Shown here: piece by piece, positions 1-12,512 of the stretch | How positions within the stretch are numbered: the first letter of the stretch is position 1 | Layout of the letters: the number at the start of each line of letters is the position of its first letter | NCBI GenBank assembly: GCA_009746045.1 | Contig: RPFO01001901.1 | Coordinates: forward strand, 1-62,000 | From: Mesostigma viride | Taxonomy: Eukaryota; Streptophyta; Mesostigmatophyceae; Mesostigmatales; Mesostigmataceae | Direction: 5' to 3' | DNA: 62,000 bases | Program-made: the position numbers and the translations under genes | Notes under the pieces: generated by a model | Database searches by the model: none | The model's input: only the letters and a program-made list of their open reading frames with translations | What the model was told of the DNA's origin: nothing

Positions 1-1947
1 GGAGGGAGGGAGGGAGGAGGAGGAGGGAGGGAGGGAGGGAGGAGGAGGGAGGGAGGGAGGGAGAGGAGGGAGGGAGGGAGGGAGGGAGGGAGGGAGGAGG
101 GAGGGAGGGAGGGAGGGAGGGAGGAGGGAGGAGGGAGGGAGGAGGGAGGGAGGGAGGGAGGGAGGGAGGGAGGGAGGGAGGGAGGGAGGGAGGGAGGGAG
201 GGAGGGAGGGGGAGGGAGGGAGGGAGGAGGTGAGCGGAGGGAGGGAGGGAGGGAGGGAGGGAGGGAGGAGGAGGGAGGAGGGAGGGAGGGAGGAGGGAGG
301 GAGGGAGGAGGGAGAGGGAGGGAGGGGAGCGGAGGGAGGGAGGGAGGGAGGAGGGAGGGAGGGAGGGAGGGAGGGAGGGAGGGAGGGAGGGAGGGAGGGA
401 GGAGGGAGGGAGGGAGGGAGGGAGGGAGGGAGGGAGGGAGGGAGGGAGGGAGGAGGAGGGAGGGAGGGAGGGAGGGAGGGAGGAGGGGGGAGGAGGGAGG
501 GAGGAGGGAGGGAGGGAGGGAGGGAGGAGGAGGGAGGAGGGAGGGAGGAGGGAGGGAGGGAGGAGGGAGGGAGGGAGGGAGGGAGGGAGGGAGGGAGGGA
601 GGAGGGAGGGAGGGAGGGAGGAGGGAGGGAGGGGAGGGAGGGAGGGAGGGAGGGAGGGAGGAGGGAGGAGGGAGGGAGGGAGGGAGGGAGGGAGGAGGGA
701 GGGAGGGAGGGAGGGAGGAGGGAGGGAGGGAGGGAGGGAGGGAGGGAGGGAGGAGGGAGGGAGGGAGGAGGGAGGGAGGGAGGGAGGAGGGAGGGAGGGA
801 GGAGGGAGGGAGGAGGGAGGGAGGGAGGGAGGGAGGGAGGGAGGGAGGGAGGGAGGGAGGGAGGAGGGAGGGAGGGAGGGAGGAGGGGAGGGAGGGAGGG
901 AGGGAGGGGAGGAGGGAGGGAGGGAGGGAGGGAGGAGGGAGGGGAGGGAGGAGGGAGGGAGGGAGGGAGGAGGGAGGGAGGGAGGGAGGGAGGGAGGGAG
1001 GGAGGGAGGGAGGGAGGGAGGGAGGGAGGAGGGAGGGAGGGAGGGAGGGAGGGAGGGAGGGAGGGAGGGAGGGAGGGAGGGAGGGAGGGAGGGAGGGAGG
1101 AGGGAGGGAGGGAGGGAGGGAGGGAGGGAGGGAGGAGGGAGGGAGGGAGGGAGGGAGGAGGGAGGGAGGGAGGGAGGGAGGGAGGGAGGGAGGGAGGGAG
1201 GGAGGGAGGGAGGGAGGGAGGGAGGGAGGGAGGGAGGGAGGGAGGGAGGGAGGGAGGGAGGAGGGAGGGAGGGGAGGGAGGGAGGAGGGAGGGAGGGAGG
1301 GAGGGAGGGAGGGAGGGAGGGAGGGAGGGAGGGAGGGAGGGAGGGAGGGAGGGAGGGAGGGAGGGAGGGAGGGAGGAGGGAGGGAGGGAGGGAGGGAGGG
1401 AGGGAGGGAGGGAGGGAGGGAGGGAGGGAGGGAGGGAGGGAGGGAGGGAGGGAGGGAGGGAGGGAGGGAGGGAGGGAGGGAGGGAGGAGGGGAGGGAGGA
1501 GGGAGGGAGGGAGGGAGGAGGGAGGGAGGGAGGGAGGGAGGGAGGGAGGGAGGAGGGAGGGAGGGAGGAGGGAGGGAGGGAGGGAGGGAGGGAGGGAGGG
1601 AGGGAGGGAGGGAGGGAGGGAGGGAGGGAGGAGGGAGGGAGGGAGGGAGGGAGGGAGGGAGGGAGGGAGGGAGGGAGGGAGGAGGGAGGGAGGAGGGAGG
1701 GAGGGAGGGAGGGAGGGAGGGAGGGAGGGAGGGAGGGAGGGAGGGAGGGAGGGAGGGAGGGAGGGAGGGAGGGAGGGAGGGAGGGAGGGAGGGAGGGAGG
1801 GAGGAGGGAGGGAGGAGGGAGGGAGGGAGGGAGGAGGGAGGGAGGGAGGAGGGAGGGAGGGAGGGAGGGAGGGAGGGAGGGAGGGAGGGAGGAGGGAGGG
1901 AGGGAGGGAGGGAGGGAGGAGGGAGGGAGGGAGGGAGGGAGGGAGGG
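1..1947. repeat. (GGGA)n microsatellite, about 1.95 kb
   Basis: Almost pure purine array of GGGA units with scattered GGA units and a few one-base changes; it is cut by the left edge of the window. It reads open in all three frames only because the period is 4 with 3-base interruptions, so the Gly/Arg/Glu ORF across it is not a gene. Long G-runs suit G-quadruplex formation and the mirror-symmetric polypurine tract suits triplex DNA. Confidence 0.97.
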
Positions 1948-2258
<311 letters not shown>

Positions 2259-2569
2259 TCTCTGCTTAGGCGTTGGAGCACACGCATGCACTGGAGGAAG
2301 GGGGTGATGAAAACCCAGACCAACTGTCGCACCCACCCCTCCACCTTCACCAAGCGTAAGGCCAAGCGTGCCATGGGGGTAGGGTAGCGGACGCAAGTCA
2401 CCAACGTCAGGGTGCTCACCAGGCTGGTGGATGAGAAGATGGGGGCAGGCCCCTGTCAGATGCAGAGAGAAGAAAAGGAAAAGGATGCAGCAGGGCCGTG
2501 AGAACGTGCCCCCGGGTGTGGCATTAGCCACTATATAGCTAGCTAGCTGGCTAGAGCTGTGTTATTAAT
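2259..2569. other. short unassigned spacer
   Basis: Mixed sequence between the microsatellite and the satellite-bearing repeat. I see no coding, RNA or repeat signal beyond a short GCTA run near 2536-2550. Confidence 0.5.
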
Positions 2570-3617
2570 GCATTGTACTATAGGCATGTGCCCCCAAGTA
2601 TGCCTTCCTGCATTGTAAATATGATGCATAATGTAATGATGTGTTGTTTGGAACCTTCTGTACACCAAGGTGGAATGATTGCCATGAAACCCTTGTAAGA
2701 ACAATAGAAAGCTGCTTTTTCTGTGGTATTTATGCTAGCATTTGTCACCAATTTGTCATCCAACCAGCCTGAAGCTTTGTGGGCAGGCTGCATGGGATGT
2801 GTTTCGAACATGTGCCAAGTTCCAGGTCCAACTGAGTTCATTTGATGTCATTATATATGCGCATGTGTGATGAAACCCTTGAAAAACCATGAAAAACTGC
2901 ATTTTTGTGGTATTTATGCTAGCATTTGTCACCAGTTTGTCATCCAACCAGCCTGAAGCTTTGTGGGCAGGCTGCATGGGATGTGTTTCGAACATGTGCC
3001 AGTCCCAGGTCCAACTGAGTTCATTTGATGTCATTATATATGCAAATGTGTGATGAAACCCTTGGAAAACCCTGAAAAACTGCATTTTTGTGGTGTTTAT
3101 GCTAGCATCTGTCACCAATTTGTCATCCAACCAGCCTGAAACTTTGTGGGCATGCTGCATGGGATGTGTTTCGAACATGTGCCAAGTTCCACGCCCAACT
3201 GAGTTCATTTGGTGTCATTATATATGCATATGTGTGATGAAACCCTTGGAAAACCCTGAAAAACTGCACTTTGGGGGTATTTATGCTAGCATCTGTCACC
3301 ATTTTGTGATCCAACCAGCCTGAAACTTTGTGGGCATGCTGCATGGGATGTGTTTATAACATGTGCAAAGTTATAGCCCCAACTGAGTTCATTTAGTGTC
3401 ATTCATATAGGCATGCATGCCAGAAAGTGCTAAAAGTGCGGTATTTTATGCTAGCAAATGTCACCATGTTACCATGGTGCCGACTCCCAAAAAATTTTTT
3501 GACCACATGGCATCATAAGATATCTGATTAGGTACCTTGGTGCCAAATTTGAGGCCAAACTGACTATTAGCCTATCTTGAAATAATTACCAGGGAACCAA
3601 AACGCGTTTTTGGATTG
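2570..3617 (-). repeat. satellite-bearing dispersed repeat, left copy
   Basis: About 1.05 kb repeat whose core is four to five tandem units of 183-184 bp: the anchor ACTGAGTTCATTT recurs near 2831, 3014, 3198 and 3382. Units contain GCTAGCA next to TGTCACC. Single-copy flanks belong to the same element, because 3460-3617 matches the reverse complement of 56988-57150, and 2570-2660 matches the reverse complement of 57765-57845. It is therefore a repeat with defined ends, not a bare satellite. No coding capacity was recognised. A short GGCA/TGCC hairpin lies close to the 2570 end. Confidence 0.8.
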
Positions 3618-3745
3618 ATGTGGGCAGGGACGGCAGCGGGCTCTCAGCCGGAGGGGTAGGCTCTGACATGACGGCTGCGGAGGGGAGGGGACAACCAACC
3701 ACCCGTCGACAGCAGACATAACATAAGAGAGGAGAAGGCCTACAA

Positions 3746-6367
3746 CTAGAGCTTGTGCAGGGTTTTATATTCCTGCAGCAGGCGACTACACCCATCTAGC
3801 TCACTCTCCGTATACCAAACCTTATCTACTTCACTACGAGCATACATCCACTTCACTTTATACTGACGCTGGGTACCGCGGCCCTTTTTGACATCTCTAT
3901 GGGCCACGATGCTTTCTACTTCGTCTTCTACTTCCCCAGTGTCAGGGTTATGCTCTAAAGGGGCAGGCGCTAACTCCCTGCCAGCGAACGTACTAGGATG
4001 GTACAGTTTAAGCTGGCTCCTATGGAAGGTGTTTGAATGCGTTTGCCAAGAGGTAGGGATATCGACTTTATATAAGAAATTTCCTACCCTAGACAACACA
4101 TGGAAGGGTCCTAAGAAGGCGGGCCTAAGTTTGACCTTCAGTTCTGCTTCAAACTTATGAGCAAAACGGCCAACACGGGGGCCTTCTACTAATACTAGAT
4201 CTCCTATTTCTATCTCAGGTGCTCGTCTATCTAAGGAGGCACGCAACCTAGCAAGGTACTTAGCCTGAGCTTTTTGGTACCCTGAGATCGCGTGGTCATG
4301 AGCAGTTTTCATTCTATCTAGTAAGGACTGTACACCTTCTACAGTATCTCGGGACACATCATCCTTGTCCCGTAGAGGACTAGCTAAGAGAGAGGTAGGG
4401 GTAAGGGGCTGTCTACCAGTATCTAAGAAGAAGGGCGTATATCCATGCGCAGCTTGGGGACAATTGTTGAGGGAGAACTCTACCAAACATAAATAATCCT
4501 CCCAATCACTACCCGAGCCATTAACATAGTGCCTAAGCGCTTCTTCTACTACTCTATTAAGACGCTCTACTAAATGAGAGGAGGAGGAGTGGTAGGCAGT
4601 ACCGTAGGTAACCTTGGTACCGATGGCAGCGAAAAACTGCTGCCAAAAATCTGAGGTAAATAATTTATCCTTATCACTAATAAACTGCCTACTCAATCCA
4701 TGATATCTATATACATTATTGAGGTATAGGCGTGCGCAATCACGTGCGGTGAGTTCTAAAGGACACGGCACAAGATGGCACATACGAGTAAAACGATCTA
4801 TGAACACAAGGATTTGGGCATTGCCCCTATCATTCTTTCTAAAAGGTCCTACAAAATCCATCATGATAGAATCCCAAGGCATGATAGGGTCAGGCAAGGT
4901 CCTAGGTTCTGCTATCTGTCCTACATTATTGGGTTTCATTTCCTGGCAAGATTGACAAGTTCTAACATACTCATCTACATCCTTATAAAGGGAAGGCCAG
5001 TAATAAGAGCGGGCTACTAGGTCCCGTACCCGTTTACCACCCTGATGAGCAGCTAAGTCATGCAACTCAAAGAGCAAGGAGGAGCGACAGATAGGAGGGA
5101 CATACAGGCGCCATTGAGGGGGAGAATCTGCTATCTGCACATATAAAAACCCACCTACAAATTTACAAGGGTGCTTGCCTAATTGTTGGGGATGTGCAGC
5201 AATGGCAGCTAATGCTTCCGGCTCAGTGGCCGTAAATCTACTAATAAGGCGTTCAAGATCAGAGGTAGGCATCGCTACAGAAGTATCCAGAACAGGTTTA
5301 AAGAGATCTCCTACCGCCTTGCCAAAGAGAAGGGGAGGTCCTAGAGGGACTACGTTTTCATAAGACTTTCCTGACCTAGTCGCTATATGGCTAAGCGGTA
5401 TAGAAATTTTATTTTTCCCCTCCCCCCCCACCGAGGCCACGGGAAGGGCCTCACACGGGAGAGAGAGTCCTACGTGAGAAAGGAGATCAGGCATGCGAAC
5501 AGCTGTATGAAAGAGGTAGGCATAGGATTCATCATCAGGTAGTTCACCATAAGGGGTTACACCGATAGTAGTAGGAACTAGAGTAGTATTGAGAACATCA
5601 AGGTCCTCGAAGAAGGAATAGTCTGCACGACGAGAGAGTGCATCTGGTACTATGTTATCCACACCCTTGACATACTGAAGTTTAAAAGGGGAAAACTGTG
5701 CTAAAAATTCCATCCAGCGCGCTTGCCGAGGGGTAAGGTTGGGTTGGGAGAGAAGATGGGTAAGGGGACGATGATCCGTTTGGATAACTAACCTATAAGG
5801 ATCTAGCTCACAGGGTTCATTCAGGCAGACATCAAATTGAGCACCTTTAAGGAAGTGCTGCCACGCGTGGCAACAATACACCACAGCTAAGAGTTCTTGC
5901 TGGTGGACGGGATAGTTACGCTCCGCAGGGAGCATTGTCCTAGAGATATACTCAATTGGCTGTAAGCCCTGACCCTGATCCTGGAGAAGGACACCACCTA
6001 TAGCTACTTTACTAGCATCTGTAGCCACAACAAAGGGTTTAGTAGTATCCGGTAGGATGAGTACAGGAGGGGAAAGGAGTAGGGATTTTAGGCACTGAAA
6101 AGCCGACTGACATTCACTACTCCAAACAAAGGGGATATCCTTCTTTAATAAATGATTAATAGGGGCTGCTATAGTTGCGAAACGCGGGATAAAACGCCTA
6201 TAGTAAGAAGCAATTCCTAGGAAACTACGTACACCTTTAACGTCGGTAGGAGTAAGCCATTCCTGAATTGACTTAGTTTTATCCGGGTCGGTAGCGACCC
6301 CGGCATCTGACAGAACGTGCCCTAAAAATGGGACACTCCTACCCGAACGCACTTTAGCACGGCGCGC
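3746..6367 (-). pseudogene. gypsy pol, 3' part: RNase H, integrase, chromodomain
   Basis: About 870 residues after the stop at 6368-6370. Order: RT connection (FLGH), RNase H with D112, E153, D193 and D237, integrase zinc site H431/H436/C466/C469, integrase core D499, D560 and E596 (D-X35-E), then a C-terminal chromodomain from about residue 808. Integrases of this kind insert element cDNA, and the chromodomain of chromoviruses targets modified chromatin. The usual HPQTDG patch before the catalytic Glu is altered. The frame is otherwise open to its end, so it decayed recently. Residue numbers count from the GTG codon at 6352. It ends about 130 bp from the satellite-bearing repeat. Confidence 0.9.
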
Positions 6368-7795
6368 TCACAAGGAATTTTCAGCCATTATTTCTAATAC
6401 TTTCTTTAAATCACGTAGGTGCGTTTCAAAATCAGGAGAGTAAATAAGAATATCATCTAAGTAAGCTTGAGCACAAGAACGGTCATGCTCAGATAAAGAA
6501 ACAGAGGAGAAGGAAGGATCCTTTAAATCAGAGGACACCTGAGGAAGATGAGAATTTCCCATAACAGGTCTAAGCACTTCATTCATTAACATTTGAAAAG
6601 AGGCAGGCGAGTTGCAAAGTCCCATAGCCGCTACTCTAAACTGGTAATGACCAAAAGGGGTAGCAAAGGCGGTTTTATGGCAATCCTCAGGAGCTATCCG
6701 CAACTGCCAAAAACCATCCGCACAATCCAGTACCGTGAAACAAGTGGAACCTTTAACCTTATTAAATATATCATCAATACGAGGTAGAGGGTATTTAGAC
6801 TTCACAGTAATATCATTCAACTTCCTATAATCAGTAACTAGGCGAAACTTGCCATTTGGCTTAGGAACTAACAGGACACCAGCTGAGTAGGGGGAGTTAC
6901 TAGGCTCTATCAATCCTGCTTCTAATAATGACACTAAAATCTGTTTTAGTTCCTTTAGTTCTGTAGGGCCCATTCTATACATCGGAGAGTGCGTAGGAAC
7001 TGCACCGTCCTTGATAACTACACGGTGTAAAACAGAACGAGGAGGAGGATAAGAAGGAGTCTTTTCTTCAAATACTTTTGAGGAATCTATCACAGCCATG
7101 TATCTGACTATTTCATTTTCAGTAAATCCCACTCCTATTGTATCCACTGTATTTACCTCTATATCCACACTATTATTAGTGATAGGTATCTCCTGTACTT
7201 CTAACTGAAGGAACATACATAGTAAATATCCATATTCCTTTAGTTCAGAACGCAACTCATCATTGGACATTAATACTTCAGGTATAGGTCTTACAAGAGG
7301 ATCAACAGGTGTAGGAGGAGTAATATCTACCAAGGATAAATTTTCCAATCTATAATGACGTTCCGGTACCCAGTAAGAGCTGTCTGGAAACCAGATGACC
7401 ATGGTATCATAATTAATAGTAATCTTATTATCCTGGTGCCAATCTAATCCTAGTAATACATCAGCGGTAGTGATAGGGCCTATAGTGGCCGTCAGGTTGA
7501 CAGTACGTCCTTGTATAACCATGGGAAGGGACACCGTACCCGGGGAATGACTGGTGCGACCATCAGCATAATGAACAGTGACGGGTTTGGTGTGAGGGGT
7601 AGGGACTAGTCCTAAACGCCTAACTAGGGCCTCGCTCACAAAGGAGCTAGCCGCACCGCTATCTACCAACACAGAGACAGTCAAGAGTTCATCAGCATGC
7701 AGGAAAGGGTCTACAACAGTGTGAGGGACGGTTAAACCACCATTCAAGAACATAAGAGGACGCACACGTAGTGGTAGGGAAGATTCAGCTCCTAC
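6368..7795 (-). pseudogene. gypsy pol, 5' part: protease and reverse transcriptase
   Basis: Retropepsin motif DSG near 7663-7655 with the partner motif VLLGLDW downstream, then RT with DYRKLND, a VLDCADGFWQL catalytic motif and YLDD at 6463-6452. Between the LR(P)VMG segment and YLDD there are about 30 extra residues compared with usual gypsy RT. The frame ends at TGA (6370-6368) and continues in the same frame beyond it, so this is a single nonsense change. The upstream limit is the copia insertion at 7796; the open frame extends into the copia LTR only by chance. Confidence 0.9.
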
Positions 7796-8491
7796 AGTTA
7801 ACTTTCTTAGCACACGCAATGTGAAGGATATGGTTGCAATGCAGCAATGTGTGAATATGGTTGGAAACGGAGCTTTGTTAAATCGGATAATGTTTACAGC
7901 GCTCACACACTTGAGGCTTGTACACGCGCTTGCCAAGTCAAGGCACAACACGTGAGGCGGGCTCGCAAGAGATGCCCATTTGGCACTGGCCTATTGTTTA
8001 TATACTTGTGCACTGTGCTTGCTAGTCCTGAGCAGCCTAGGAGGCCTGCTCAGTAATAACACCCCCGGTACAGTATTCACTACCTGTACAGCGCTCAACT
8101 CCTATACAGTAGGTCTGCCATACAGGCACAGTGACCACAGAGCACAGTCCACAGTGACTATTGCATCTGCACCTAGAAGTCCAGGACTAAGCCTGCGGTA
8201 CCAACAGACCACAGGTTAAGGTTCCTATTTCCTGCGTACGACGTATTAATCCAATACCGTCGTAGGTACAGCACCTAATTCCTGTCAGCCCAGGAATTAC
8301 TGTCGACCCCATATGTCGTCGGCAAATATTCACGTCCGACTTAGAAGAACAGCCGGCTCGCGCTCGCGCGCGACCGGGAAGTCGGAACGCCATAACTTTC
8401 TTGATACTTGTCGGAATGAACTCGTTCCGGTGCCGCTGGAATCGCAGAGATATGCCGAATCAGGATCACGCCAATGCGCTTGGCGTTAACT
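7796..8491 (-). repeat. E1 3' LTR
   Basis: 696 bp, with ends AGTTAAC...GTTAACT instead of the usual TG...CA. It matches 28399-29095, 36772-37471 and the two halves of 45817-47868. It contains a minus-strand TATATAAAC at 8004-7996. Confidence 0.93.
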
Positions 8492-8511
8492 CCAATCCTT
8501 TCTTTTCTTGA
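8492..8511 (-). promoter_or_regulatory. E1 polypurine tract
   Basis: On the minus strand a purine run (AAGAAAAGAAAGG) lies six bases upstream of the 3' LTR, the expected place for the plus-strand primer. The same tract precedes the E2 3' LTR at 37472-37491. Confidence 0.65.
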
Positions 8512-9239
8512 GCTGTAGCAGCTCACACAAGTCTACATACAAACACACACAATGGGTACTGGATATCCTCCCCAGACTACAAGTCACAACCCGCTGGGCA
8601 TGACAGTCAGCTTGGATTCCTTATTATATGTACATAGCACCCATACTGGCTCAGGAGCACAAACAAATTACAATGAGTCCCTATCCCTTCACGGGAGGCT
8701 CGTTGTGTTACCCATGTACAAGAGGTTGGCCAACTGTGGCAGCCCATAGGTGTTCAGCTAAGAACTTGAGAAGTATGTACAACCTTCAGGACCTTAGGCG
8801 AAACCCCACAGATCACCCACAACAGCTCATCAGAAAACATTGCTGACCCCCAGACGGGAGTCGGCGCCGGTCTGCTGCCCCTTATCGAACCAGACACAAC
8901 ATCTACGCGAAGCACATGCAAAACACAAGCTCCCATACTCGTTCCAACCGTGGAAAATCAGGGGACCTGTCGCCACCTCACCAGCATGGTGGATGGGTCA
9001 GCCAGTCCGTGAAACTCCGCCTTAAGACGGCACCAGGGAATCGAACCCCGCCCACAAACCACAGATCTGGGGAAACCTCAGACTGAGATGAAAACCCCAG
9101 ATAGACATCTCTCCATCAGAGACAATGTCAGACATTCCCACACCAGAGACATGTCTCACCCCTCAAGGTGTGCTCAGGATTATGTACAATCAAGCTCCCA
9201 GCCTGATATCCAGAGACTTAAGCACCCAGCTCTCAGCTT
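8512..9239 (-). other. E1 3' untranslated internal region
   Basis: Non-coding sequence between the pol stop and the 3' LTR, conserved in E2 (37492-38226) apart from small indels. A tRNA B-box-like string (GGTTCGATTCC on the minus strand) lies near 9037-9050, but no tRNA folds around it. Confidence 0.7.
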
Positions 9240-12200
9240 TTAGACAGATAGACCGACTTGACAGTCAGCATTCATGAGCTTCCTCAGTACATTGTACTGG
9301 GCTGGGGCCTTGTGTGGCAGCTTTGTCAATGCATCAGCAGGGTTCTCCTCGCCAGGGATATGCTTCAAGTCAACCAAACTGGCCAACTCCTTCAGCAACA
9401 AATAATCCAGGTCCCGGCTCCTGGCCAGCTGCTTGTGAACAAACTGGACCATACCCATGCTGTCTGTTAGCAACAACGTCTCCATCTGCAAGGTCCAAGG
9501 GGTAACTGAAGCCAGCTCCAGCATTAACTCCTTTATGTACAGGCTGGACTGGATCCCCTCGCATATGGCCCTGCATTCTGCCACATCTGAACTGATACAG
9601 ACCCTCTTCTGCAGTCTGCTGTACCAGCTGAACAAACTTGCCCTGCTCTGATAAAAAGCAAACAGAGCAGCAGATCTCCCCCTGACCTTGGTAACCTGGC
9701 GAGCATCCATGGAACTGTCAACAAAGATCTCCAAGGTGATAGGCTGGGTAAAGTCAATCCCAGACAAAATCAGATCAGGGGTACTCTCCACCAACCGGGC
9801 TATGACTCGAGGCTTCTCATCCTCAAGCACCTCATCAGGCATTCTGCTATGGACCATCAAAGACGGACCACAGATGCTGGCAAACCAGGCCCACATGCCT
9901 CTCAACTCAGGTCCTGCAGCCTGGGTGATCTTCTCTGGCAAGGCCTTCACAATGGTCTGTTTATAATCTCCTCCAGCCTGAAGCCTGATACTCCACTCCC
10001 CGTCCCTCCTGAACAGGGTAGCCTGCATTCCACAGAACACTACAGGCTTGTTGGGCTCCTGCCACAGCTCCTTGCCCAGTGAAAACTTGCCACTGATGAC
10101 AGGAATAAACTTCTTCAGCCAGGTCGTGGGGGCTAGCAAATGCAGATCATCTCCATGCAAACTAGCATACACTGGCAGACCCTCCCATTGGGCCAGCAGC
10201 AAACAGGGATCAACTGAAGACACTCTCAAGCCACACTCACTGATCAGAGCTTCCTGCAGCGTGAGTCTCCAGATGATTGGGCTCGACCTGAGTCCTTCCA
10301 GGCCCTTCAGAATAACCAGGAATTGTTGATGCAGCTCCAGCTTCCAGATGGCAGGCACCTCAACACAGTAAGGCTCATCCTGCTTCCACACCCTCCTGGC
10401 CACTTCTGGATCAGATTTTAAAAATGCCCTCTTGAAGTCCAGCAGCACTGATGACATAGCTGCTCCCCTGTTCAGCAACCCCACGTAGAGACATAGCAAA
10501 ATTCTCCATGTGTCGTGTAGCATCCCTGGCGTGTATAGCTCCTCTCCTGGCAGACTCCCCGTGCCGTGATACTCATTCAGGACAGGCCTGACATGGGGCA
10601 CTGATACCTCATCCACAACCTTCCTCTTCAGCACAAATCTCAAAGCAAGCTTCCTTGATGCTGGGGGACGTCTGTCTGTTGGTGCAGCACACTCAAACTG
10701 CAACCACTCCTCCAATGCCTTGGAGAAGGCGAGCTTCCAAGCCTCAAACAAAGTAGGCGAGCTCATCTCTTGGACCAGCTGGTCATATGTCAAAGGAGAG
10801 TGTGCAGCAAGGCTCCTGTGAGTTATGCCAATACTGCTGGGGTGCAACACAGCTGGAATCACCAAACTGGCCGCTGGGGGCACCTCCCCTTCATCCCATT
10901 TTACACCCTTGACTGGCTTGGCCCTGCACCTGACTGGAAATGTTGTCCTGAAATTTTCTAGGGGAATCATCCCCCAGCCATCTCTTCTCAGAGCTGTAGC
11001 TCTGATAGAAATCCCAGGATTGCCCAGAAAATTCTGACCCAAAATCACAGGGCCATCATAGTCCTCTAGGACAAGGAAGGTCACATCCACACCCATGACA
11101 GGGGCAGTAACCTCTCCCAACACCCTTAGATGCGTCCTACCACTGAAATCAGACACCCAGGGGCAACTTGGTTCTCCGACCAGCAGTTCTCCTGTATGCT
11201 GAGGTCCCATGACAGAAACCTGTGCATTGGTATCTATCTCCATGGCAGCTACCTCAGGTTCATCCAACTGGACAAGCTTGGACACCTTAGGCTCCTTCTT
11301 GGCTCTTTGCAAAGCCTGTACAATATCTGATAGACGCACACCCCTAGGCCTGGTGTCGGGCCGTTCCGGAGGTGCAGCCTGTCCGCCTGCTTGCCCAACC
11401 ACCGTATGTGAAGGTACCCCAGGGGCCGGGCCAGGGTCACCCTGAGGGCTCGATACAGCTGTAGCACCCTGATCAGGAAGCTCCACGTCACCCCCGCCTT
11501 GTACACCAGCGGGCACCTGGAAGAGGTCTCCTTGATTACCTCCCCGGGGACGGATCTTTGACCAGGACAGACGGTGCACTGCTTGGGAGCCATCAATGGC
11601 CACCCAGCACTTATGGCCAGCGGCTTCTACTCGGGTCACCACCCCATCATGCCAGCTGCCACGTTTCCCTGGAAAGCTTGGTTCCTTCCACACAACAACC
11701 TGTTGTCCAACGTTAGGTTCTAGGACACTCCAGCCCTTGTCTTTCTGCCTCAGCTTGAGGAACTTGGCCTCTAGCTTCTCCTTCCATGCCTGCTCAGCAT
11801 CAGCTGGCAGCATCCTGGTATGCAGCATAAGAGGATTGATGGCAATGTCACCAAAGAACATGGGAGTCCTCAGGTTCAGCCTGTCCTCCACAGAACGTAG
11901 CCATGCAGATGTCACAATGGCAGATGACGTCCTTGGAATCCTCTCCACCAGCAGCACAGTCTTGATCTCTTGGATGGCTCTCTCCACCACCCCTTGCTGG
12001 CCGTGGCTCTCCCTGGGTGTAATCAGCAACTCTGGAAACTCTGGCAGGTTCTCACAGCACTCAAACTGAATGTCACACTGCAACAACTCCAACCCAGGGT
12101 ACCTGCTCCTTGTCAACTTCAGAGCAGCAATCAATGTAGGCTTCTCCATGTCAGGCAGGATCTCTAGGGTCTTGTACTTGGTATATCTGTCCACTGCCAC

Positions 12201-12512
12201 CAGCAGCTTCACACCCCTGATTCTCTGAATATCTACCTGCACATGGCCTGGCTGCAAAATAGGAGTCCTGGCATGAGACTGCTTGGGCTTTCTAGCAACT
12301 AGCCAGGCTGCACTTGCAAGCTTGAGCAACCTGTTGGCAGATGGAGTACAACTCACTTCCTCCCAGCCGTCTAGCAACTTGCAAAGACTGAGCTGCATGG
12401 CCAAACATGGTATGCAACCTTGAGGCAATGTCATACAAGAGAGAAAACCTTTTATTGTCATTATTAGCACTCAAGGTATCTACAGATCCCAGTTATGTAC
12501 AGGAGGCACCAG
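9240..12512 (-). pseudogene. E1 pol: integrase, protease-like, RT, RNase H
   Basis: Residues are counted from the open-frame start at 12470. The integrase core has D80, D133 and E163, followed by an SH3-like segment (about 255-310). A retropepsin-like domain (about 408-490) has DTN at 413-415 in place of DTG and ILGQNFL at 477-482. Copia-type RT follows, with LLDFKRAFL (D678) and LHGDD (773-775), then RNase H with D918, E965, D1003 and D1046. The protease thus lies between integrase and RT, unlike standard copia (protease-integrase-RT). A 4-bp insertion near 12312 relative to E2 breaks the frame upstream of the integrase, so the first 57 residues are out of frame. Confidence 0.88.

Noticed and set aside
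3618-3745. Gypsy 3' LTR
   Set aside because: No matching copy was found near the 5' side (31.4-32.6 kb), so it cannot be supported.
7796-7951. N-terminal extension of the gypsy protease frame (MLCLDLASACTSL...)
   Set aside because: It is LTR sequence of the inserted copia element, found also at 28399-28555 in another context.
9030-9060. tRNA gene suggested by GGTTCGATTCC
   Set aside because: Only a B-box-like string; no acceptor, D or anticodon arms fold around it.
11596-12069. Plus-strand frames opposite copia pol (for example 157 aa, repeated at 42288-42761)
   Set aside because: They are antisense shadows of pol; conservation between copies only reflects pol similarity.
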